DNA of 64,000 nucleotides, taken from contig CALDSU010000009.1 of NCBI GenBank assembly GCA_937924525.1, forward strand, positions 124,001 through 188,000. The letters run 5' to 3'. Both the position numbers and the translations under genes were made by a program. Source of the stretch: an uncultured Bryobacteraceae bacterium (GTDB lineage: Bacteria > Acidobacteriota > Terriglobia > Bryobacterales > Bryobacteraceae). The notes beneath the pieces are model-generated. The model was not told the DNA's origin and ran no database searches. It worked only from the letters and a program-made list of their open reading frames with translations. Shown piece by piece: positions 16,603 to 24,395 of the stretch; within the stretch, counting starts at the first letter, position 1, and each line of letters opens with the position of its first letter.

Positions 16603-17505
16603 CTACGGTTTCGCTGAAGCCGCCGCCGGACGCAGGAGATCCTCTTTTTCGATCTTGACCTGCCGGGTATTGCGGAGTTCGTCCAGATACTCGCGTTGCC
16701 GCGCCTGGTGCAGTTCGACGTACAGGTCGTTCTTGACCTCGTCGAAGCTCTGAATGCTGATCTTCTCCGCCCGGAACAAATAGAACCCGTTGTTCGAACG
16801 CACCGGAGGGCTGATCTCCCCTTCCTTCAGGGCGAAGATCGCGTTCCGGATGTTTTCCGCGATGTTGTCCTTCCGGCGGATCAGGCCGTAGTCTCCCCCC
16901 TTGGACTTCGACGCCAAGTCGTCGGAGTGCTTCTCGACGTACTCGGTGAAACTGGCGCCCGCCTGCAACTCGGCGAACAGCTTTTCCGCCTTCTGCCGTG
17001 CTTCGGGCTCCGAGAGCGCTTTCGGTCCGGCGCCGGAAGCGAGCGGCTGGTTGGTGAAGGCAATGTAGATGGCCTTGACGGCAACCGTACGGTAACGCTC
17101 GATGTCCTTGTCGTAAGCCTTGCGGTGCTCCTCGGGGCTGATAATGATCTGCGTGGCCTGGTGATTGATCTGGGCGTTGAACAAAATCATGTTCCGGTTG
17201 AACTCGATCTGCTCGCGGAACGGGGGCTGCTTGTCCAAGCCGGCTTCGGTCGCCTTGGCGGCCAGGTGGCGGATCATCGCCAACTGCACTAGGAAGCCTT
17301 TGGAGTCCCGATAGAAGTTCTGCTCCGCCTGCGGGTTGGCGCTGAAGATGGCTTGCAGTTGCCCGGCGGTGACCGGTTGCCCGTCCACCGAGGCGACGAC
17401 GGTCTCCGGCGGCACTTGCGAGAGCGGAGACTGGGCCAGCAAGGCCACAGCCATCCACGGAATCAGGAAACGCATTGTAAACAAAGAGCTTGCTCCCATC
17501 GACAT
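16603..17505 (-). CDS. SurA-like parvulin peptidyl-prolyl isomerase
   Basis: 300-residue periplasmic foldase. A signal peptide (FLIPWMAVALLAQSP) is followed by an N-terminal SurA-type helical region (VVASVDGQPVTAGQLQAIF) and a parvulin domain: AEKLFAELQAGASFTEYVEKHSDD..., GGDYGLIRR, then AIFALKEGEISPPVRSNNGFYLFR. The ATG at 17505 is kept because a TACACT -10-like box lies 8 bases before it, implying transcription begins at or near that codon; an ATG at 17475 would also give a good signal peptide. It probably helps fold outer-membrane proteins. Confidence 0.88.
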   Translation of the reverse strand: MSMGASSLFTMRFLIPWMAVALLAQSPLSQVPPETVVASVDGQPVTAGQLQAIFSANPQAEQNFYRDSKGFLVQLAMIRHLAAKATEAGLDKQPPFREQIEFNRNMILFNAQINHQATQIIISPEEHRKAYDKDIERYRTVAVKAIYIAFTNQPLASGAGPKALSEPEARQKAEKLFAELQAGASFTEYVEKHSDDLASKSKGGDYGLIRRKDNIAENIRNAIFALKEGEISPPVRSNNGFYLFRAEKISIQSFDEVKNDLYVELHQARQREYLDELRNTRQVKIEKEDLLRPAAASAKP

Positions 17506-17513
17506 CCGAAATT

Positions 17514-17519
17514 AGTGTA
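17514..17519 (-). promoter_or_regulatory. -10-like hexamer TACACT
   Basis: TACACT on the minus strand, 8 bases before the PPIase ATG. There is no clear -35 box. It suggests the PPIase has its own promoter rather than depending on the ribBA transcript. Confidence 0.4.
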
Positions 17520-17555
17520 TCACCTGCCAGCGTGCGCCGCCGAGAAGGGATTCGC

Positions 17556-18524
17556 TCAGGGGGCTTCTGGCGGCGCGCCGGAGGCTTCTGGGGCGCCGAA
17601 AAGAGGCAAGGCGCGCAGCAGCAGCGCGGCTTTGTCCTCCGGCACCGAGAAACGCAGGAACGCGCGGCTGTCCTCTGCGGAGACCTCGAAATCCTGAATG
17701 GCGCGGAGAAGTTCTCCGGCGGCGCCGCGGGCCTTTTGCGTCCGTGTCAAGGTGACGAGGAACTGCGCCACGTCGGCGAGCGCCGCCGCGTCCTTGGGAT
17801 TCTGCGTGGCGGCTTGAGCCTCTGCCCGGATCGGGGAACCGAGGCGCACCTGGAGCCGCCATTCTTCGATCGCCGCGAACAGGTCGCCTTGCAGGACGCC
17901 GGAGACGTTCCGGTCTTCCGCCCGGCTGGCCAGCGCGGAAACCGGCTGCCGCGACAGCAGCCATAGCTGGCTTCCGCTCCGGAGTTCATCTGCTTGGCGG
18001 GCGATGTTGCTGGGCGGAGACGCCTGGCCGGACCAGCGGTCGATGGCGTCTTGCACGTCTTCGAGGCGACCCGCGACGAAAAGCGAAGGGGACGGCGCCG
18101 CCAGGGCGCGCACGCCACCCGACGCGGAAACACCGGTGACGAGGGTGACGTCGCGATACCGCCGGAGGCCGGACCCCGCCCGCCCGGCCGCGAGGGACTG
18201 AATGCGGGCGGCATCGAAGCGCCCGCGCAGCAGGATCAGGGGGGTGTCGCTGTCAGCGGACGAGCGGAGCGCCACCACCGCTTCCTGCAAGTCCCGGCGG
18301 AGGTCAAAGCCGGCCGCCTGGGCCAGCGCCTCCAGCGGGGAACCGTCCGCCTGCTCCGTGCTGCCGAGAAGAGCACGGCCGAGCGACGAATCCCGCGCTG
18401 CGGCGGCGTCCAGGCCCGCGATCGTGACCGCGTCTTGAGGGACGAGAGAAAGCAAGGAGGGCTCCGCCGCCGCGGCAGACAGGGCCGCGCCGCACAGAAC
18501 GAGACTCCAGGCCGCGGCGCTCAC
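17556..18524 (-). CDS. Exported DUF3352-like protein of unknown function
   Basis: 322-residue protein starting from a GTG that overlaps the ribBA stop (GTGA). A signal peptide (AAAWSLVLCGAALSAAAAEP) precedes LLSLVPQDAVTIAGLD, LILLRGRFDAARIQSLA, YRDVTLVTG, PSLFVAGRLEDVQDAIDRW. The same skeleton appears in the protein at 41188-42270, so they are paralogs. The pattern (GRF, Y-x-D-V, loss or gain of AIDR) is like DUF3352-type extracytoplasmic proteins. Function unknown. Coupling to ribBA is by overlap only; no metabolic link is evident. Confidence 0.68.
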   Translation of the reverse strand: MSAAAWSLVLCGAALSAAAAEPSLLSLVPQDAVTIAGLDAAAARDSSLGRALLGSTEQADGSPLEALAQAAGFDLRRDLQEAVVALRSSADSDTPLILLRGRFDAARIQSLAAGRAGSGLRRYRDVTLVTGVSASGGVRALAAPSPSLFVAGRLEDVQDAIDRWSGQASPPSNIARQADELRSGSQLWLLSRQPVSALASRAEDRNVSGVLQGDLFAAIEEWRLQVRLGSPIRAEAQAATQNPKDAAALADVAQFLVTLTRTQKARGAAGELLRAIQDFEVSAEDSRAFLRFSVPEDKAALLLRALPLFGAPEASGAPPEAP

Positions 18525-19684
18525 GAGGTGGGCCCATGGATCTCGACCCGCGGGGAGTCCGGGATCGGGACCTGGCTGACAATCTGGATTCCGAACGCTT
18601 CCAGCGCGACCGCCTTGCGCGGATGATTCGTCAGCAGCCGGATGGTGCGGAGCCCCAGATCCGAGAGAATCTGTGCGCCGATGCCGATTTCGTGCTGAAG
18701 CTGGCGATGGCCCTCGGCCGCCGCCGAGGCTGCCTCCCGGACATGGGGCTGCACGCGCGCGTTTCCCGCCGCGTCCGCGCTCCACCGGAAGCCCAAACCG
18801 TTCTGGTGCAGGTAGACCAGCACGCCCGCGCCCGCCTCGGCGATCTGGCGCAGGGCTCCGCGCACCGAGCGGCCGCAGTCGCACTGCGTGGACCCAAAAA
18901 CGTCTCCGAACGTGCAATGCGCGTGCATGCGGACCAGCACGTTATCCTCGCCGGTGACCTCGCCGCGCACCAGAGCCAGATGCGAGTCGGGCTGCGTCTC
19001 GCTGGCGTAGGCGATCACGCGGAAAGGGCCGAACTCGGTTTCCACAAAGCCTTCCCCGGCGCGGCGGATGAAGCGCTCATGCCGCAGCCGGTACCGGATC
19101 AGATCGGCTACCGAGATCATCTTCAGCTCATGACGGGCGCAGAACTCTTCGAGTTGCGGGACGCGCGCCATGGTGCCGTCGTCGTTCATGATTTCGCAGA
19201 TGACGCCCGCGGGCGCCAGTCCGGCCAGGCGCGCCAAGTCGACCGCCGCTTCGGTCTGGCCGGCCCGCACCAGGACGCCGCCGTCGCGAGCGCGCAGGGG
19301 GAACATGTGGCCGGGACGGGCCAGGTCCTCCGGCCTACTGGCCGGGTCGATGCATGTCAGGATCGTCTGCGTGCGGTCGAGCGCCGAGATGCCGGTGGTC
19401 ACTCCGCGCACCGCGTCCACGGATTCGCAGAATGCGGTGCCGAACCGCGAGGTATTCTTGGGGGAAACCAGGGTCAATCCCAACTGGTCGCATCGCTCGC
19501 CGGTCAGCGCGAGGCAGATCAAGCCCCGCCCGTGCTTCGCCATGAAGTTGATGATTTCGGGCGTAATCTTCTCCGCGGCCACCGTGAGGTCGCCTTCGTT
19601 CTCCCGGTCCTCATCGTCGACGACCACCAGAATCCGACCCGCCCGGAATTCCTCCAAGGCTTCCGGAATCGACACGAAAGGCAT
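18521..19684 (-). CDS. ribBA: 3,4-dihydroxy-2-butanone-4-phosphate synthase with degenerate GTP cyclohydrolase II-like domain
   Basis: 387-residue riboflavin-pathway protein. Residues 1 to about 205 are a standard RibB (VVDDEDRENEGDL at 21-33, TRFG-like SRFGTAF at 79-85, RPGHMFPL at 123-130). Residues ~210-387 are RibA-like. The zinc cysteines are kept (C257, C268, C270), as is LLTNHPRK at 350-357. However, the stretch that normally reads QEGRxIGL is QNGLGF (294-299), and by eye the catalytic Tyr and Arg of E. coli RibA fall at N308 and H331. The second activity is therefore doubtful. No FMN riboswitch is visible upstream. Confidence 0.9.
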   Translation of the reverse strand: MPFVSIPEALEEFRAGRILVVVDDEDRENEGDLTVAAEKITPEIINFMAKHGRGLICLALTGERCDQLGLTLVSPKNTSRFGTAFCESVDAVRGVTTGISALDRTQTILTCIDPASRPEDLARPGHMFPLRARDGGVLVRAGQTEAAVDLARLAGLAPAGVICEIMNDDGTMARVPQLEEFCARHELKMISVADLIRYRLRHERFIRRAGEGFVETEFGPFRVIAYASETQPDSHLALVRGEVTGEDNVLVRMHAHCTFGDVFGSTQCDCGRSVRGALRQIAEAGAGVLVYLHQNGLGFRWSADAAGNARVQPHVREAASAAAEGHRQLQHEIGIGAQILSDLGLRTIRLLTNHPRKAVALEAFGIQIVSQVPIPDSPRVEIHGPTS

Positions 19685-19772
19685 ATAACCTGATTGTCGC
19701 AGACTGCCGGGTCGGCGAATGGCGGAGACGGATCCATCTAAGATGGAGATCCTTTCCTGCAATGTGGAAGAC

Positions 19773-19802
19773 TTGACGCGATCCGCTCGCGTTGCGGATA
19801 GT
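19773..19802 (+). promoter_or_regulatory. Promoter TTGACG-N18-GATAGT
   Basis: A -35-like TTGACG (19773-19778) and -10-like GATAGT (19797-19802), 6 bases before the ATG at 19809. It probably serves the mini-protein, enolase-superfamily and Gfo/Idh genes. Confidence 0.45.
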
Positions 19803-19808
19803 TGGGAA

Positions 19809-20042
19809 ATGCCTGCCGTGTTGGCGCTCCTGCTGGCCGTGTGCGCCCTGTCCTTACGGGCCGATAACCGGCCGGTCAGCCGCCCGCTGGCAGGCGCGGC
19901 CTGCGAGCGAACCCGCCTCGCCAAAAGCGACCTCGCCTCGCTGGAAGAATCCGGCGTCTCGATCATGCCGGAGGGAATCCTCGAGCAATGGAGACCGCCG
20001 CAACTCCGCGACCTGTTCGCGTATCGGGAGAAAAGAGCATGA
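19809..20042 (+). CDS. Small exported protein resembling the C-terminal tail of haem-binding-domain proteins
   Basis: 77-residue product. A signal peptide (VLALLLAVCALSLRAD) is followed by TRLAKSDLASLEESGVSIMPEGILEQ and PPQLRDLFAYREKRA. That second part matches the common tail (S-L-M-P-E-G-L-L-E-x-L-x-P-x-x-x-R-D-L) of large Planctomycetes/Acidobacteria membrane-bound dehydrogenase and haem-binding-domain proteins, here on its own. It may be a remnant or a free-standing mini-domain. A promoter-like pair lies directly before the ATG, and its stop overlaps the next start (ATGA), which supports expression. Confidence 0.5.
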   Translation: MPAVLALLLAVCALSLRADNRPVSRPLAGAACERTRLAKSDLASLEESGVSIMPEGILEQWRPPQLRDLFAYREKRA

Positions 20043-21442
20043 CCCGCCGGCAATGGATCGCCGGGCTGGGCGCGCCGGCGCTGATTCGGTGCGGCGCGCG
20101 CCAAGCCCACGCCATGAAGATCGAAGACATCCGGTTCGAGTTCGAGGATCACGCGCTGCGTACGCCACTCAAGTTCGGCGGCACGGTGGTGGATCATCTC
20201 AGCCTGCTGAACGTGACCACCGAAGTAAGCGGGGCCAACGGCAGACGCGCCCGGGGATTCGGGTCGATGCCGCTCGGCAACGCCTGGTCGTTCCCTACGC
20301 CGCGTTTGACCTACGACCAGACCCTGAACGCCATGAAGGCGCTGGCCGGGCGGATTGCCCGGATCACGGCGGGCTACCGCACGCCCGGCCACCCCATCGA
20401 CATCACCTGGGCGCTGGAGCATGAATATCTGAAGGACGCCGAAGCCGCCGCCGCCGAACTGAAACTGGGCGAGCCGATTCCTAAGCTGTGCACGCTCGCT
20501 ACCGCGAGTCCGTTCGACGCGAGCCTGCACGACGCCTTCGGCAAACTGCACCAGCGCAACTGCTACCACACGTACGGGCCGGACCTGCTGGCGCAGACCC
20601 TGGACCACTACCTGGGCGCGGAGTTCCGCGGCGAACGGCTGAACCAGTACGTTCAGCCTCAGCCGAAGGAGCGGATGCCCATGTATCACCTGGTCGGCGC
20701 GGTGGATCCGCTGACGGACGGCGACGTGCAGAAACCCATTGGCGATGGATTGCCGGAAACCCTGGCTCAGTGGATCCGGTTTAACGGACTGACGCACCTG
20801 AAAATCAAGCTCAACGGCGACGATTTGCGGTGGGATGTCGAGCGGGTGGTGGCGGTGGACCGTGTCGCCGTCGAAACCCGGGCCGCCGGCGCCTGGCATT
20901 ACTCCCTGGATTTCAATGAGCGCTGCAAGGACGTGCAGTACCTGTTGGCGTTTCTCGGGCAGGTGAAGGAGCGGACGCCGGCGGGCTTCGAACGCATTCA
21001 GTACATCGAACAGCCCACCAGGCGCGACCTGCGCAACGACCGCGCCAACGTGATGCACGAGGCGGCGAAAATCAAACCGGTGGTGATCGACGAGTCCCTG
21101 ACCGACCAGGAGAGCCTGCTGCTGGCCCGGGAAATGGGCTATACCGGGGCGGCGCTCAAGGCGTGCAAGGGACAGACGCAAGCGCTCCTGATGGCGGCGG
21201 CGGCGCAGAAGTACCAAATGTATCTCTGCGTGCAGGATCTGACGTGCCCGGGCGCGTCGCTGATTCATTCCGCCTCCCTGTCGGCTTACATTCCGGGGGT
21301 TGCGGCCATCGAGGCCAACGCGCGGCAGTTCATCCCGGCGGCCAACCGCGAGTGGGAGAAACGCTTCCCGGACATCTTCGTGGTAAAGGACGGCACGATG
21401 CGCACGGCGGTGCTGACTGGAAACGGATTGGGGGCGGTATGA
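20039..21442 (+). CDS. Tat-exported enolase-superfamily (mandelate racemase/muconate lactonizing) protein
   Basis: 467 residues. It begins with MTRRQWIAGLGAPAL, a short twin-arginine leader. The enolase-superfamily barrel shows KIK (255-257), metal ligands Asp291 in SLDFNE, Glu324 in YIEQPT and Asp351/Glu352 in VIDESLTD, and a second base candidate Lys377 in KACKGQT. All chemistry residues appear present, so it is probably an active acid-sugar dehydratase, racemase or epimerase. Export of such an enzyme is unusual. ATGA coupling with both neighbours places it in one operon with the Gfo/Idh protein. Confidence 0.78.
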   Translation: MTRRQWIAGLGAPALIRCGARQAHAMKIEDIRFEFEDHALRTPLKFGGTVVDHLSLLNVTTEVSGANGRRARGFGSMPLGNAWSFPTPRLTYDQTLNAMKALAGRIARITAGYRTPGHPIDITWALEHEYLKDAEAAAAELKLGEPIPKLCTLATASPFDASLHDAFGKLHQRNCYHTYGPDLLAQTLDHYLGAEFRGERLNQYVQPQPKERMPMYHLVGAVDPLTDGDVQKPIGDGLPETLAQWIRFNGLTHLKIKLNGDDLRWDVERVVAVDRVAVETRAAGAWHYSLDFNERCKDVQYLLAFLGQVKERTPAGFERIQYIEQPTRRDLRNDRANVMHEAAKIKPVVIDESLTDQESLLLAREMGYTGAALKACKGQTQALLMAAAAQKYQMYLCVQDLTCPGASLIHSASLSAYIPGVAAIEANARQFIPAANREWEKRFPDIFVVKDGTMRTAVLTGNGLGAV

Positions 21443-22368
21443 AAATCATATGGCTGCTGGCGGCGGTGAGCCTGTCCGCGGCGGATCTGAAATTGGGCAT
21501 CGTGGGGACGGATACGTCCCACTGTCTGCAATTCAGCCGGATTCTGAACGATCCGTCGCAGGCCGAGCACGTGCCGGGCGCGAAAATCGTCGCGGCGTTC
21601 AAAGGCGGCAGCCGCGACATCGAATCAAGCTGGTCGCGAGTGGACAAGCACGCCGAAGAACTAAGGGCGAAGTATGGCGTCGAAGTGGTGGCCGACATTT
21701 CCGCTCTCTGCCGTAAAGTGGATGCGGTGCTGGTGCAAAGCGCCGACGGCCGCGCGCATCTCCAGCAGGTGCGGCAGATCCTGCCGTTCAAGAAGCCCTT
21801 CTTCGTCGACAAGCCGCTGGCGTCGACGCTGGAGGACGCCCGTGAGATCGCGCGCCTGGCCCGGGAAGCCGGCGTGCCGTGGTTCTCTTCGTCCGCGCTC
21901 CGCTTCAACGAGATCGCCACGACGATGAAGTTCCCCGACCTGCGCGCGCTGTTTGTCTGGGGTCCGGGCCAAACCGAGCCGCACCATTACCTGGACCTTT
22001 CCTGGTACGGAATTCACCCGATCGAGATGATGTACACGCTGATGGGAACGGGCTGCGAGGAAGTGACGCGGATCGCCGGCGTGGATATGGATGAGGTGGT
22101 TGGCAGGTGGAAGGACGGCCGCACGGCCACCGTGCACATCATGCGCCCGTCCGGTCCGTACGGCGCGGTCGCGTTCCGGCCGAAGAGCGTCGAGCAGAGT
22201 CCCGCGAAGGTGCCCTTCTCGTACCGGCCGCTGGTTCAGGAGATCGTCAAGTTCTTCCAGACCGGCGCGCCGCCCGTGACGCCGGAAGAGACGCTGGAGA
22301 TTTTCGCCTTCCTGGACGCCGCGCAGAAGAGCAAAGAGCGCGGCGGAGCGCCCGTCCGGCTGCGGTAG
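21439..22368 (+). CDS. Exported Gfo/Idh/MocA-family protein
   Basis: 309 residues with a Sec-type signal (IIWLLAAVSLSAAD). The N-terminal Rossmann segment is LKLGIVGTDTSHCLQFSRI, which lacks the usual GxGxxG but keeps the fold pattern. FFVDKPLAST holds the conserved Asp/Lys-Pro and SALRFNE follows. The C-terminal half includes HHYLDLSWYGIHPIEMMYTLMG, whose His is the usual catalytic position. An exported NAD(P)-type dehydrogenase is odd; the sugar substrate is unknown. It starts in the stop codon of the enolase-superfamily gene. Confidence 0.75.
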   Translation: MKIIWLLAAVSLSAADLKLGIVGTDTSHCLQFSRILNDPSQAEHVPGAKIVAAFKGGSRDIESSWSRVDKHAEELRAKYGVEVVADISALCRKVDAVLVQSADGRAHLQQVRQILPFKKPFFVDKPLASTLEDAREIARLAREAGVPWFSSSALRFNEIATTMKFPDLRALFVWGPGQTEPHHYLDLSWYGIHPIEMMYTLMGTGCEEVTRIAGVDMDEVVGRWKDGRTATVHIMRPSGPYGAVAFRPKSVEQSPAKVPFSYRPLVQEIVKFFQTGAPPVTPEETLEIFAFLDAAQKSKERGGAPVRLR

Positions 22369-22435
22369 GCCGCGCGGCGCGGCGGGTCAATCCGCGAGCC
22401 GCGCCGCCAGCGCGCGAGCCGCGCGCACGCGGCGG

Positions 22436-22858
22436 GCCGTCCTCTACACCCGAGACGGGGAACCTGCGAAGGCCCGCGGGAAGGTCCAGGAACTTTCGGA
22501 AAAATACCCGCGCAGTTACCTGCTGCGCCTGGAGATCGGCAACGTTTTTCTGCGCATGCGGAAACCGGTGAAAGCGGCGCGGGCGTATGAGCAGGTCCCG
22601 CACATGGTCCAGACGAACGCTCACGATTACCGACGGCTGGAAGCAGGCGCCGCAAGGACCCGCCTGGGATTCGCCGATCACGCCGACGACGACGATCCGT
22701 CTTCGCCCGAACGCACCCGGACGGAAGGAAGGCTGGAACTAGGAAAGACGCTGGATCTTCTCGGACGCCGCGACGGAGCCATCGAACAATACCGGCTCCT
22801 GGCCGCTTCCGCTGGCTCGGCCGCGGCCCGTTGCGGGGTTGCTACCCTTCTCAGGTAG
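22436..22858 (+). pseudogene. 5'-truncated TPR-protein remnant
   Basis: An open frame with TPR-like text (KARGKVQELSEKYPRSYLLR, IGNVFLRMRKPVKAARAYEQV, LELGKTLDLLGRRDGAIEQY) but no start codon before 22556, and the frame runs back into the Gfo/Idh gene. It looks like the C-terminal end of a larger tetratricopeptide protein whose front is lost. Internal translation from the ATG at 22556 would give 100 residues. Confidence 0.45.
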
Positions 22859-22876
22859 CCCTGTCTGACCTAAGTT

Positions 22877-22882
22877 TATACT
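22877..22882 (+). promoter_or_regulatory. -10-like hexamer TATACT
   Basis: TATACT 7 bases before the rhodanese ATG with no visible -35 box and no ribosome site; this points to a leaderless or nearly leaderless mRNA. Confidence 0.45.
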
Positions 22883-22889
22883 ATCGTTC

Positions 22890-23282
22890 ATGGCCCGAAG
22901 TCTCATCGCCCTTCTACTTGGGGTTTGCGGAGGCGGCTGCGTTTCCGCGGACCAGGCTCAGCGGGTGAAACAGTTGAGTCCCGAGGAGGTCAAGAATTGC
23001 CAGATGCAGCGGCCTCGTTGCGTCCTGCTCGACGTGCGGGAGCCCCGGGAGTTGACCGAAGTAGGCGCGATCGACGGCTTTATCAACATTCCCCTCGGCC
23101 AGTTGGAACAGCGGCTCCAGGAAATCCCGAAAGACAAGACCGTCGTCACGATCTGCCACGTCGGGGCGCGCGCCGCTAAGGCGGCGCAAATCCTGGCCCG
23201 GCATGGTTATCAAACCCAGGGCGCGATTGGCATACTGGCGTGGAAGGAGAAGAACTACCCGGTCGTTTTCCCGGCGCGGTAG
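22890..23282 (+). CDS. Exported rhodanese-like domain protein
   Basis: 130 residues. A signal sequence (SLIALLLGVCGGGCVSAD) may be a lipoprotein signal, though the lipobox is not canonical. The single rhodanese domain has LLDVREPRE (about 46-54), INIPLG and the active loop VTICHVGARAAKAA with Cys89 as the sulfur carrier. Likely a periplasmic sulfurtransferase or a redox/sulfide-handling protein. It stands alone after a TPR remnant. Confidence 0.85.
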   Translation: MARSLIALLLGVCGGGCVSADQAQRVKQLSPEEVKNCQMQRPRCVLLDVREPRELTEVGAIDGFINIPLGQLEQRLQEIPKDKTVVTICHVGARAAKAAQILARHGYQTQGAIGILAWKEKNYPVVFPAR

Positions 23283-23356
23283 TCCGCGCCGCATGCATGC
23301 TGGCGGCCGCCGCACCCGCGACAGCCGCCAGGATGAGAATGTGGTCCCCAATGCCG

Positions 23357-23806
23357 CTAGCCGTCGATGAACATCCGGCGCCGGCGCTGCGACTGTAGGT
23401 CCAGCGCTGACTGAGGCGTGTCGCTGTGGATCGTATCGTTGCCGGCGCCTCCGTGCAGGCTGTCGTTCCCCGCTCCGCCGTAGATGCGGTCGTTGCCGCT
23501 GCCGCCGACGATCACGTCGTTCCCGCGCCCGCCATCGATGGTGAGCCCTTGCTTCACGCGCGGATCCACGTAAATGTGATCGTTGCCGGCTCCTCCCTGA
23601 ATTACCAGGCGCTTAGCCTCTTCGGCGCTCAAACTGTAACTGCGAGTCTTTCCGTTCTGTTCCTGGACTGTCACGTCCACGCCGCCCCGCCGATTGGGCG
23701 CCACGGAGATCTTGTCATTGCCGCTGCCGCCGCTGATTACGAGCGGCTTTTGCGAAACCGCCGTCTGGGGTTGCGTGGGACGGGTAATATTGGGTCGAAT
23801 CTTCAT
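23357..23806 (-). CDS. Small protein with RTX-type calcium-binding repeats
   Basis: 149 residues. The C-terminal half has consecutive haemolysin-type nonapeptides of the GGxGxD type: GGRGNDVIVGGSGNDRIYG, GGAGNDSLHGGAGNDTI; single copies (GGSGNDKISV, GGAGNDHIYV) occur earlier. There is no N-terminal signal peptide, as expected for type I secretion substrates, but no secretion genes are nearby. The ATG at 23806 is chosen because GGAGGAGA lies 9 bases upstream, whereas a TTG at 23815 would abut it. Function unknown. Confidence 0.8.
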   Translation of the reverse strand: MKIRPNITRPTQPQTAVSQKPLVISGGSGNDKISVAPNRRGGVDVTVQEQNGKTRSYSLSAEEAKRLVIQGGAGNDHIYVDPRVKQGLTIDGGRGNDVIVGGSGNDRIYGGAGNDSLHGGAGNDTIHSDTPQSALDLQSQRRRRMFIDG

Positions 23807-23815
23807 CGCGTTCAA

Positions 23816-23823
23816 TCTCCTCC
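23816..23823 (-). promoter_or_regulatory. Ribosome binding site GGAGGAGA of the RTX gene
   Basis: Strong Shine-Dalgarno on the minus strand, 9 bases before the ATG at 23806; it fixes that start. Confidence 0.6.
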
Positions 23824-23920
23824 AACTTTCCTCCGGTCTGCCCTTTGCGCAGGCGTTCTGGCAGAGTGATCGCGGTGCGCTCCACAGTTGTTGTGAGGCG
23901 GCGGTTAACCTCTAAATCTT

Positions 23921-24391
23921 TTAATAGAGCGTGCGACTTTGATGACGCTGCCAGGCGGTGAAGGGGGCGCGCGCGTCGACTCCCTCGATGGCAATGAGGG
24001 GGATGCGACGCCGGGAGGGGGGGTTCGCGAGCTCCTGATAGATCAGGGAGTCGTCGAAACCGGACTCCGTGGCGTCCTGCTGATTGGCGGCATAATAAAC
24101 GCGGTCGAGCCGAGCCCAATAGATAGCCCCGAGGCACATCGGGCAGGGCTCGCAGGTGGTGACCAACTGGCAACCGCTCAGGCGGAAGGTCCCCATTTGC
24201 CGACAGGCAGCCCGAATGGCCATTACCTCGGCATGCGCGGTCGGGTCATTGTCCCGCGTCACCGAGTTGACGCCTTCCGCTATCTTGCGGCCGTCGTTCA
24301 GCACGAGCGCCGCGAAAGGCCCGCCGCCAGCCTCGACATTGCGGACCGCGAGGTCCAGCGCGAGACGCATCCATTCGACGGCGCCGGCCAT
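23921..24391 (-). CDS. guaD: Guanine deaminase
   Basis: 156-residue CDA-fold deaminase that converts guanine to xanthine and ammonia. Zinc motif HAEV (His and catalytic Glu) and CEPCPMC with GAIYWAR are intact. The length and the text around GGPFAALV, NDPTAHAEV, AIYWAR, SGFDDS-IY and the C-terminal aromatic tail (FTAWQ...SRTLY) follow Bacillus subtilis guanine deaminase closely. It lies 4 bases after rhaB on the same strand, so it is probably co-transcribed with sugar genes, an unexpected mix. Confidence 0.9.
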   Translation of the reverse strand: MAGAVEWMRLALDLAVRNVEAGGGPFAALVLNDGRKIAEGVNSVTRDNDPTAHAEVMAIRAACRQMGTFRLSGCQLVTTCEPCPMCLGAIYWARLDRVYYAANQQDATESGFDDSLIYQELANPPSRRRIPLIAIEGVDARAPFTAWQRHQSRTLY

Positions 24392-24395
24392 GGAT

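Noticed and set aside
19685-19808. FMN riboswitch upstream of ribBA
   Set aside because: The 120 bases lack the conserved RFN core and are too short for it.
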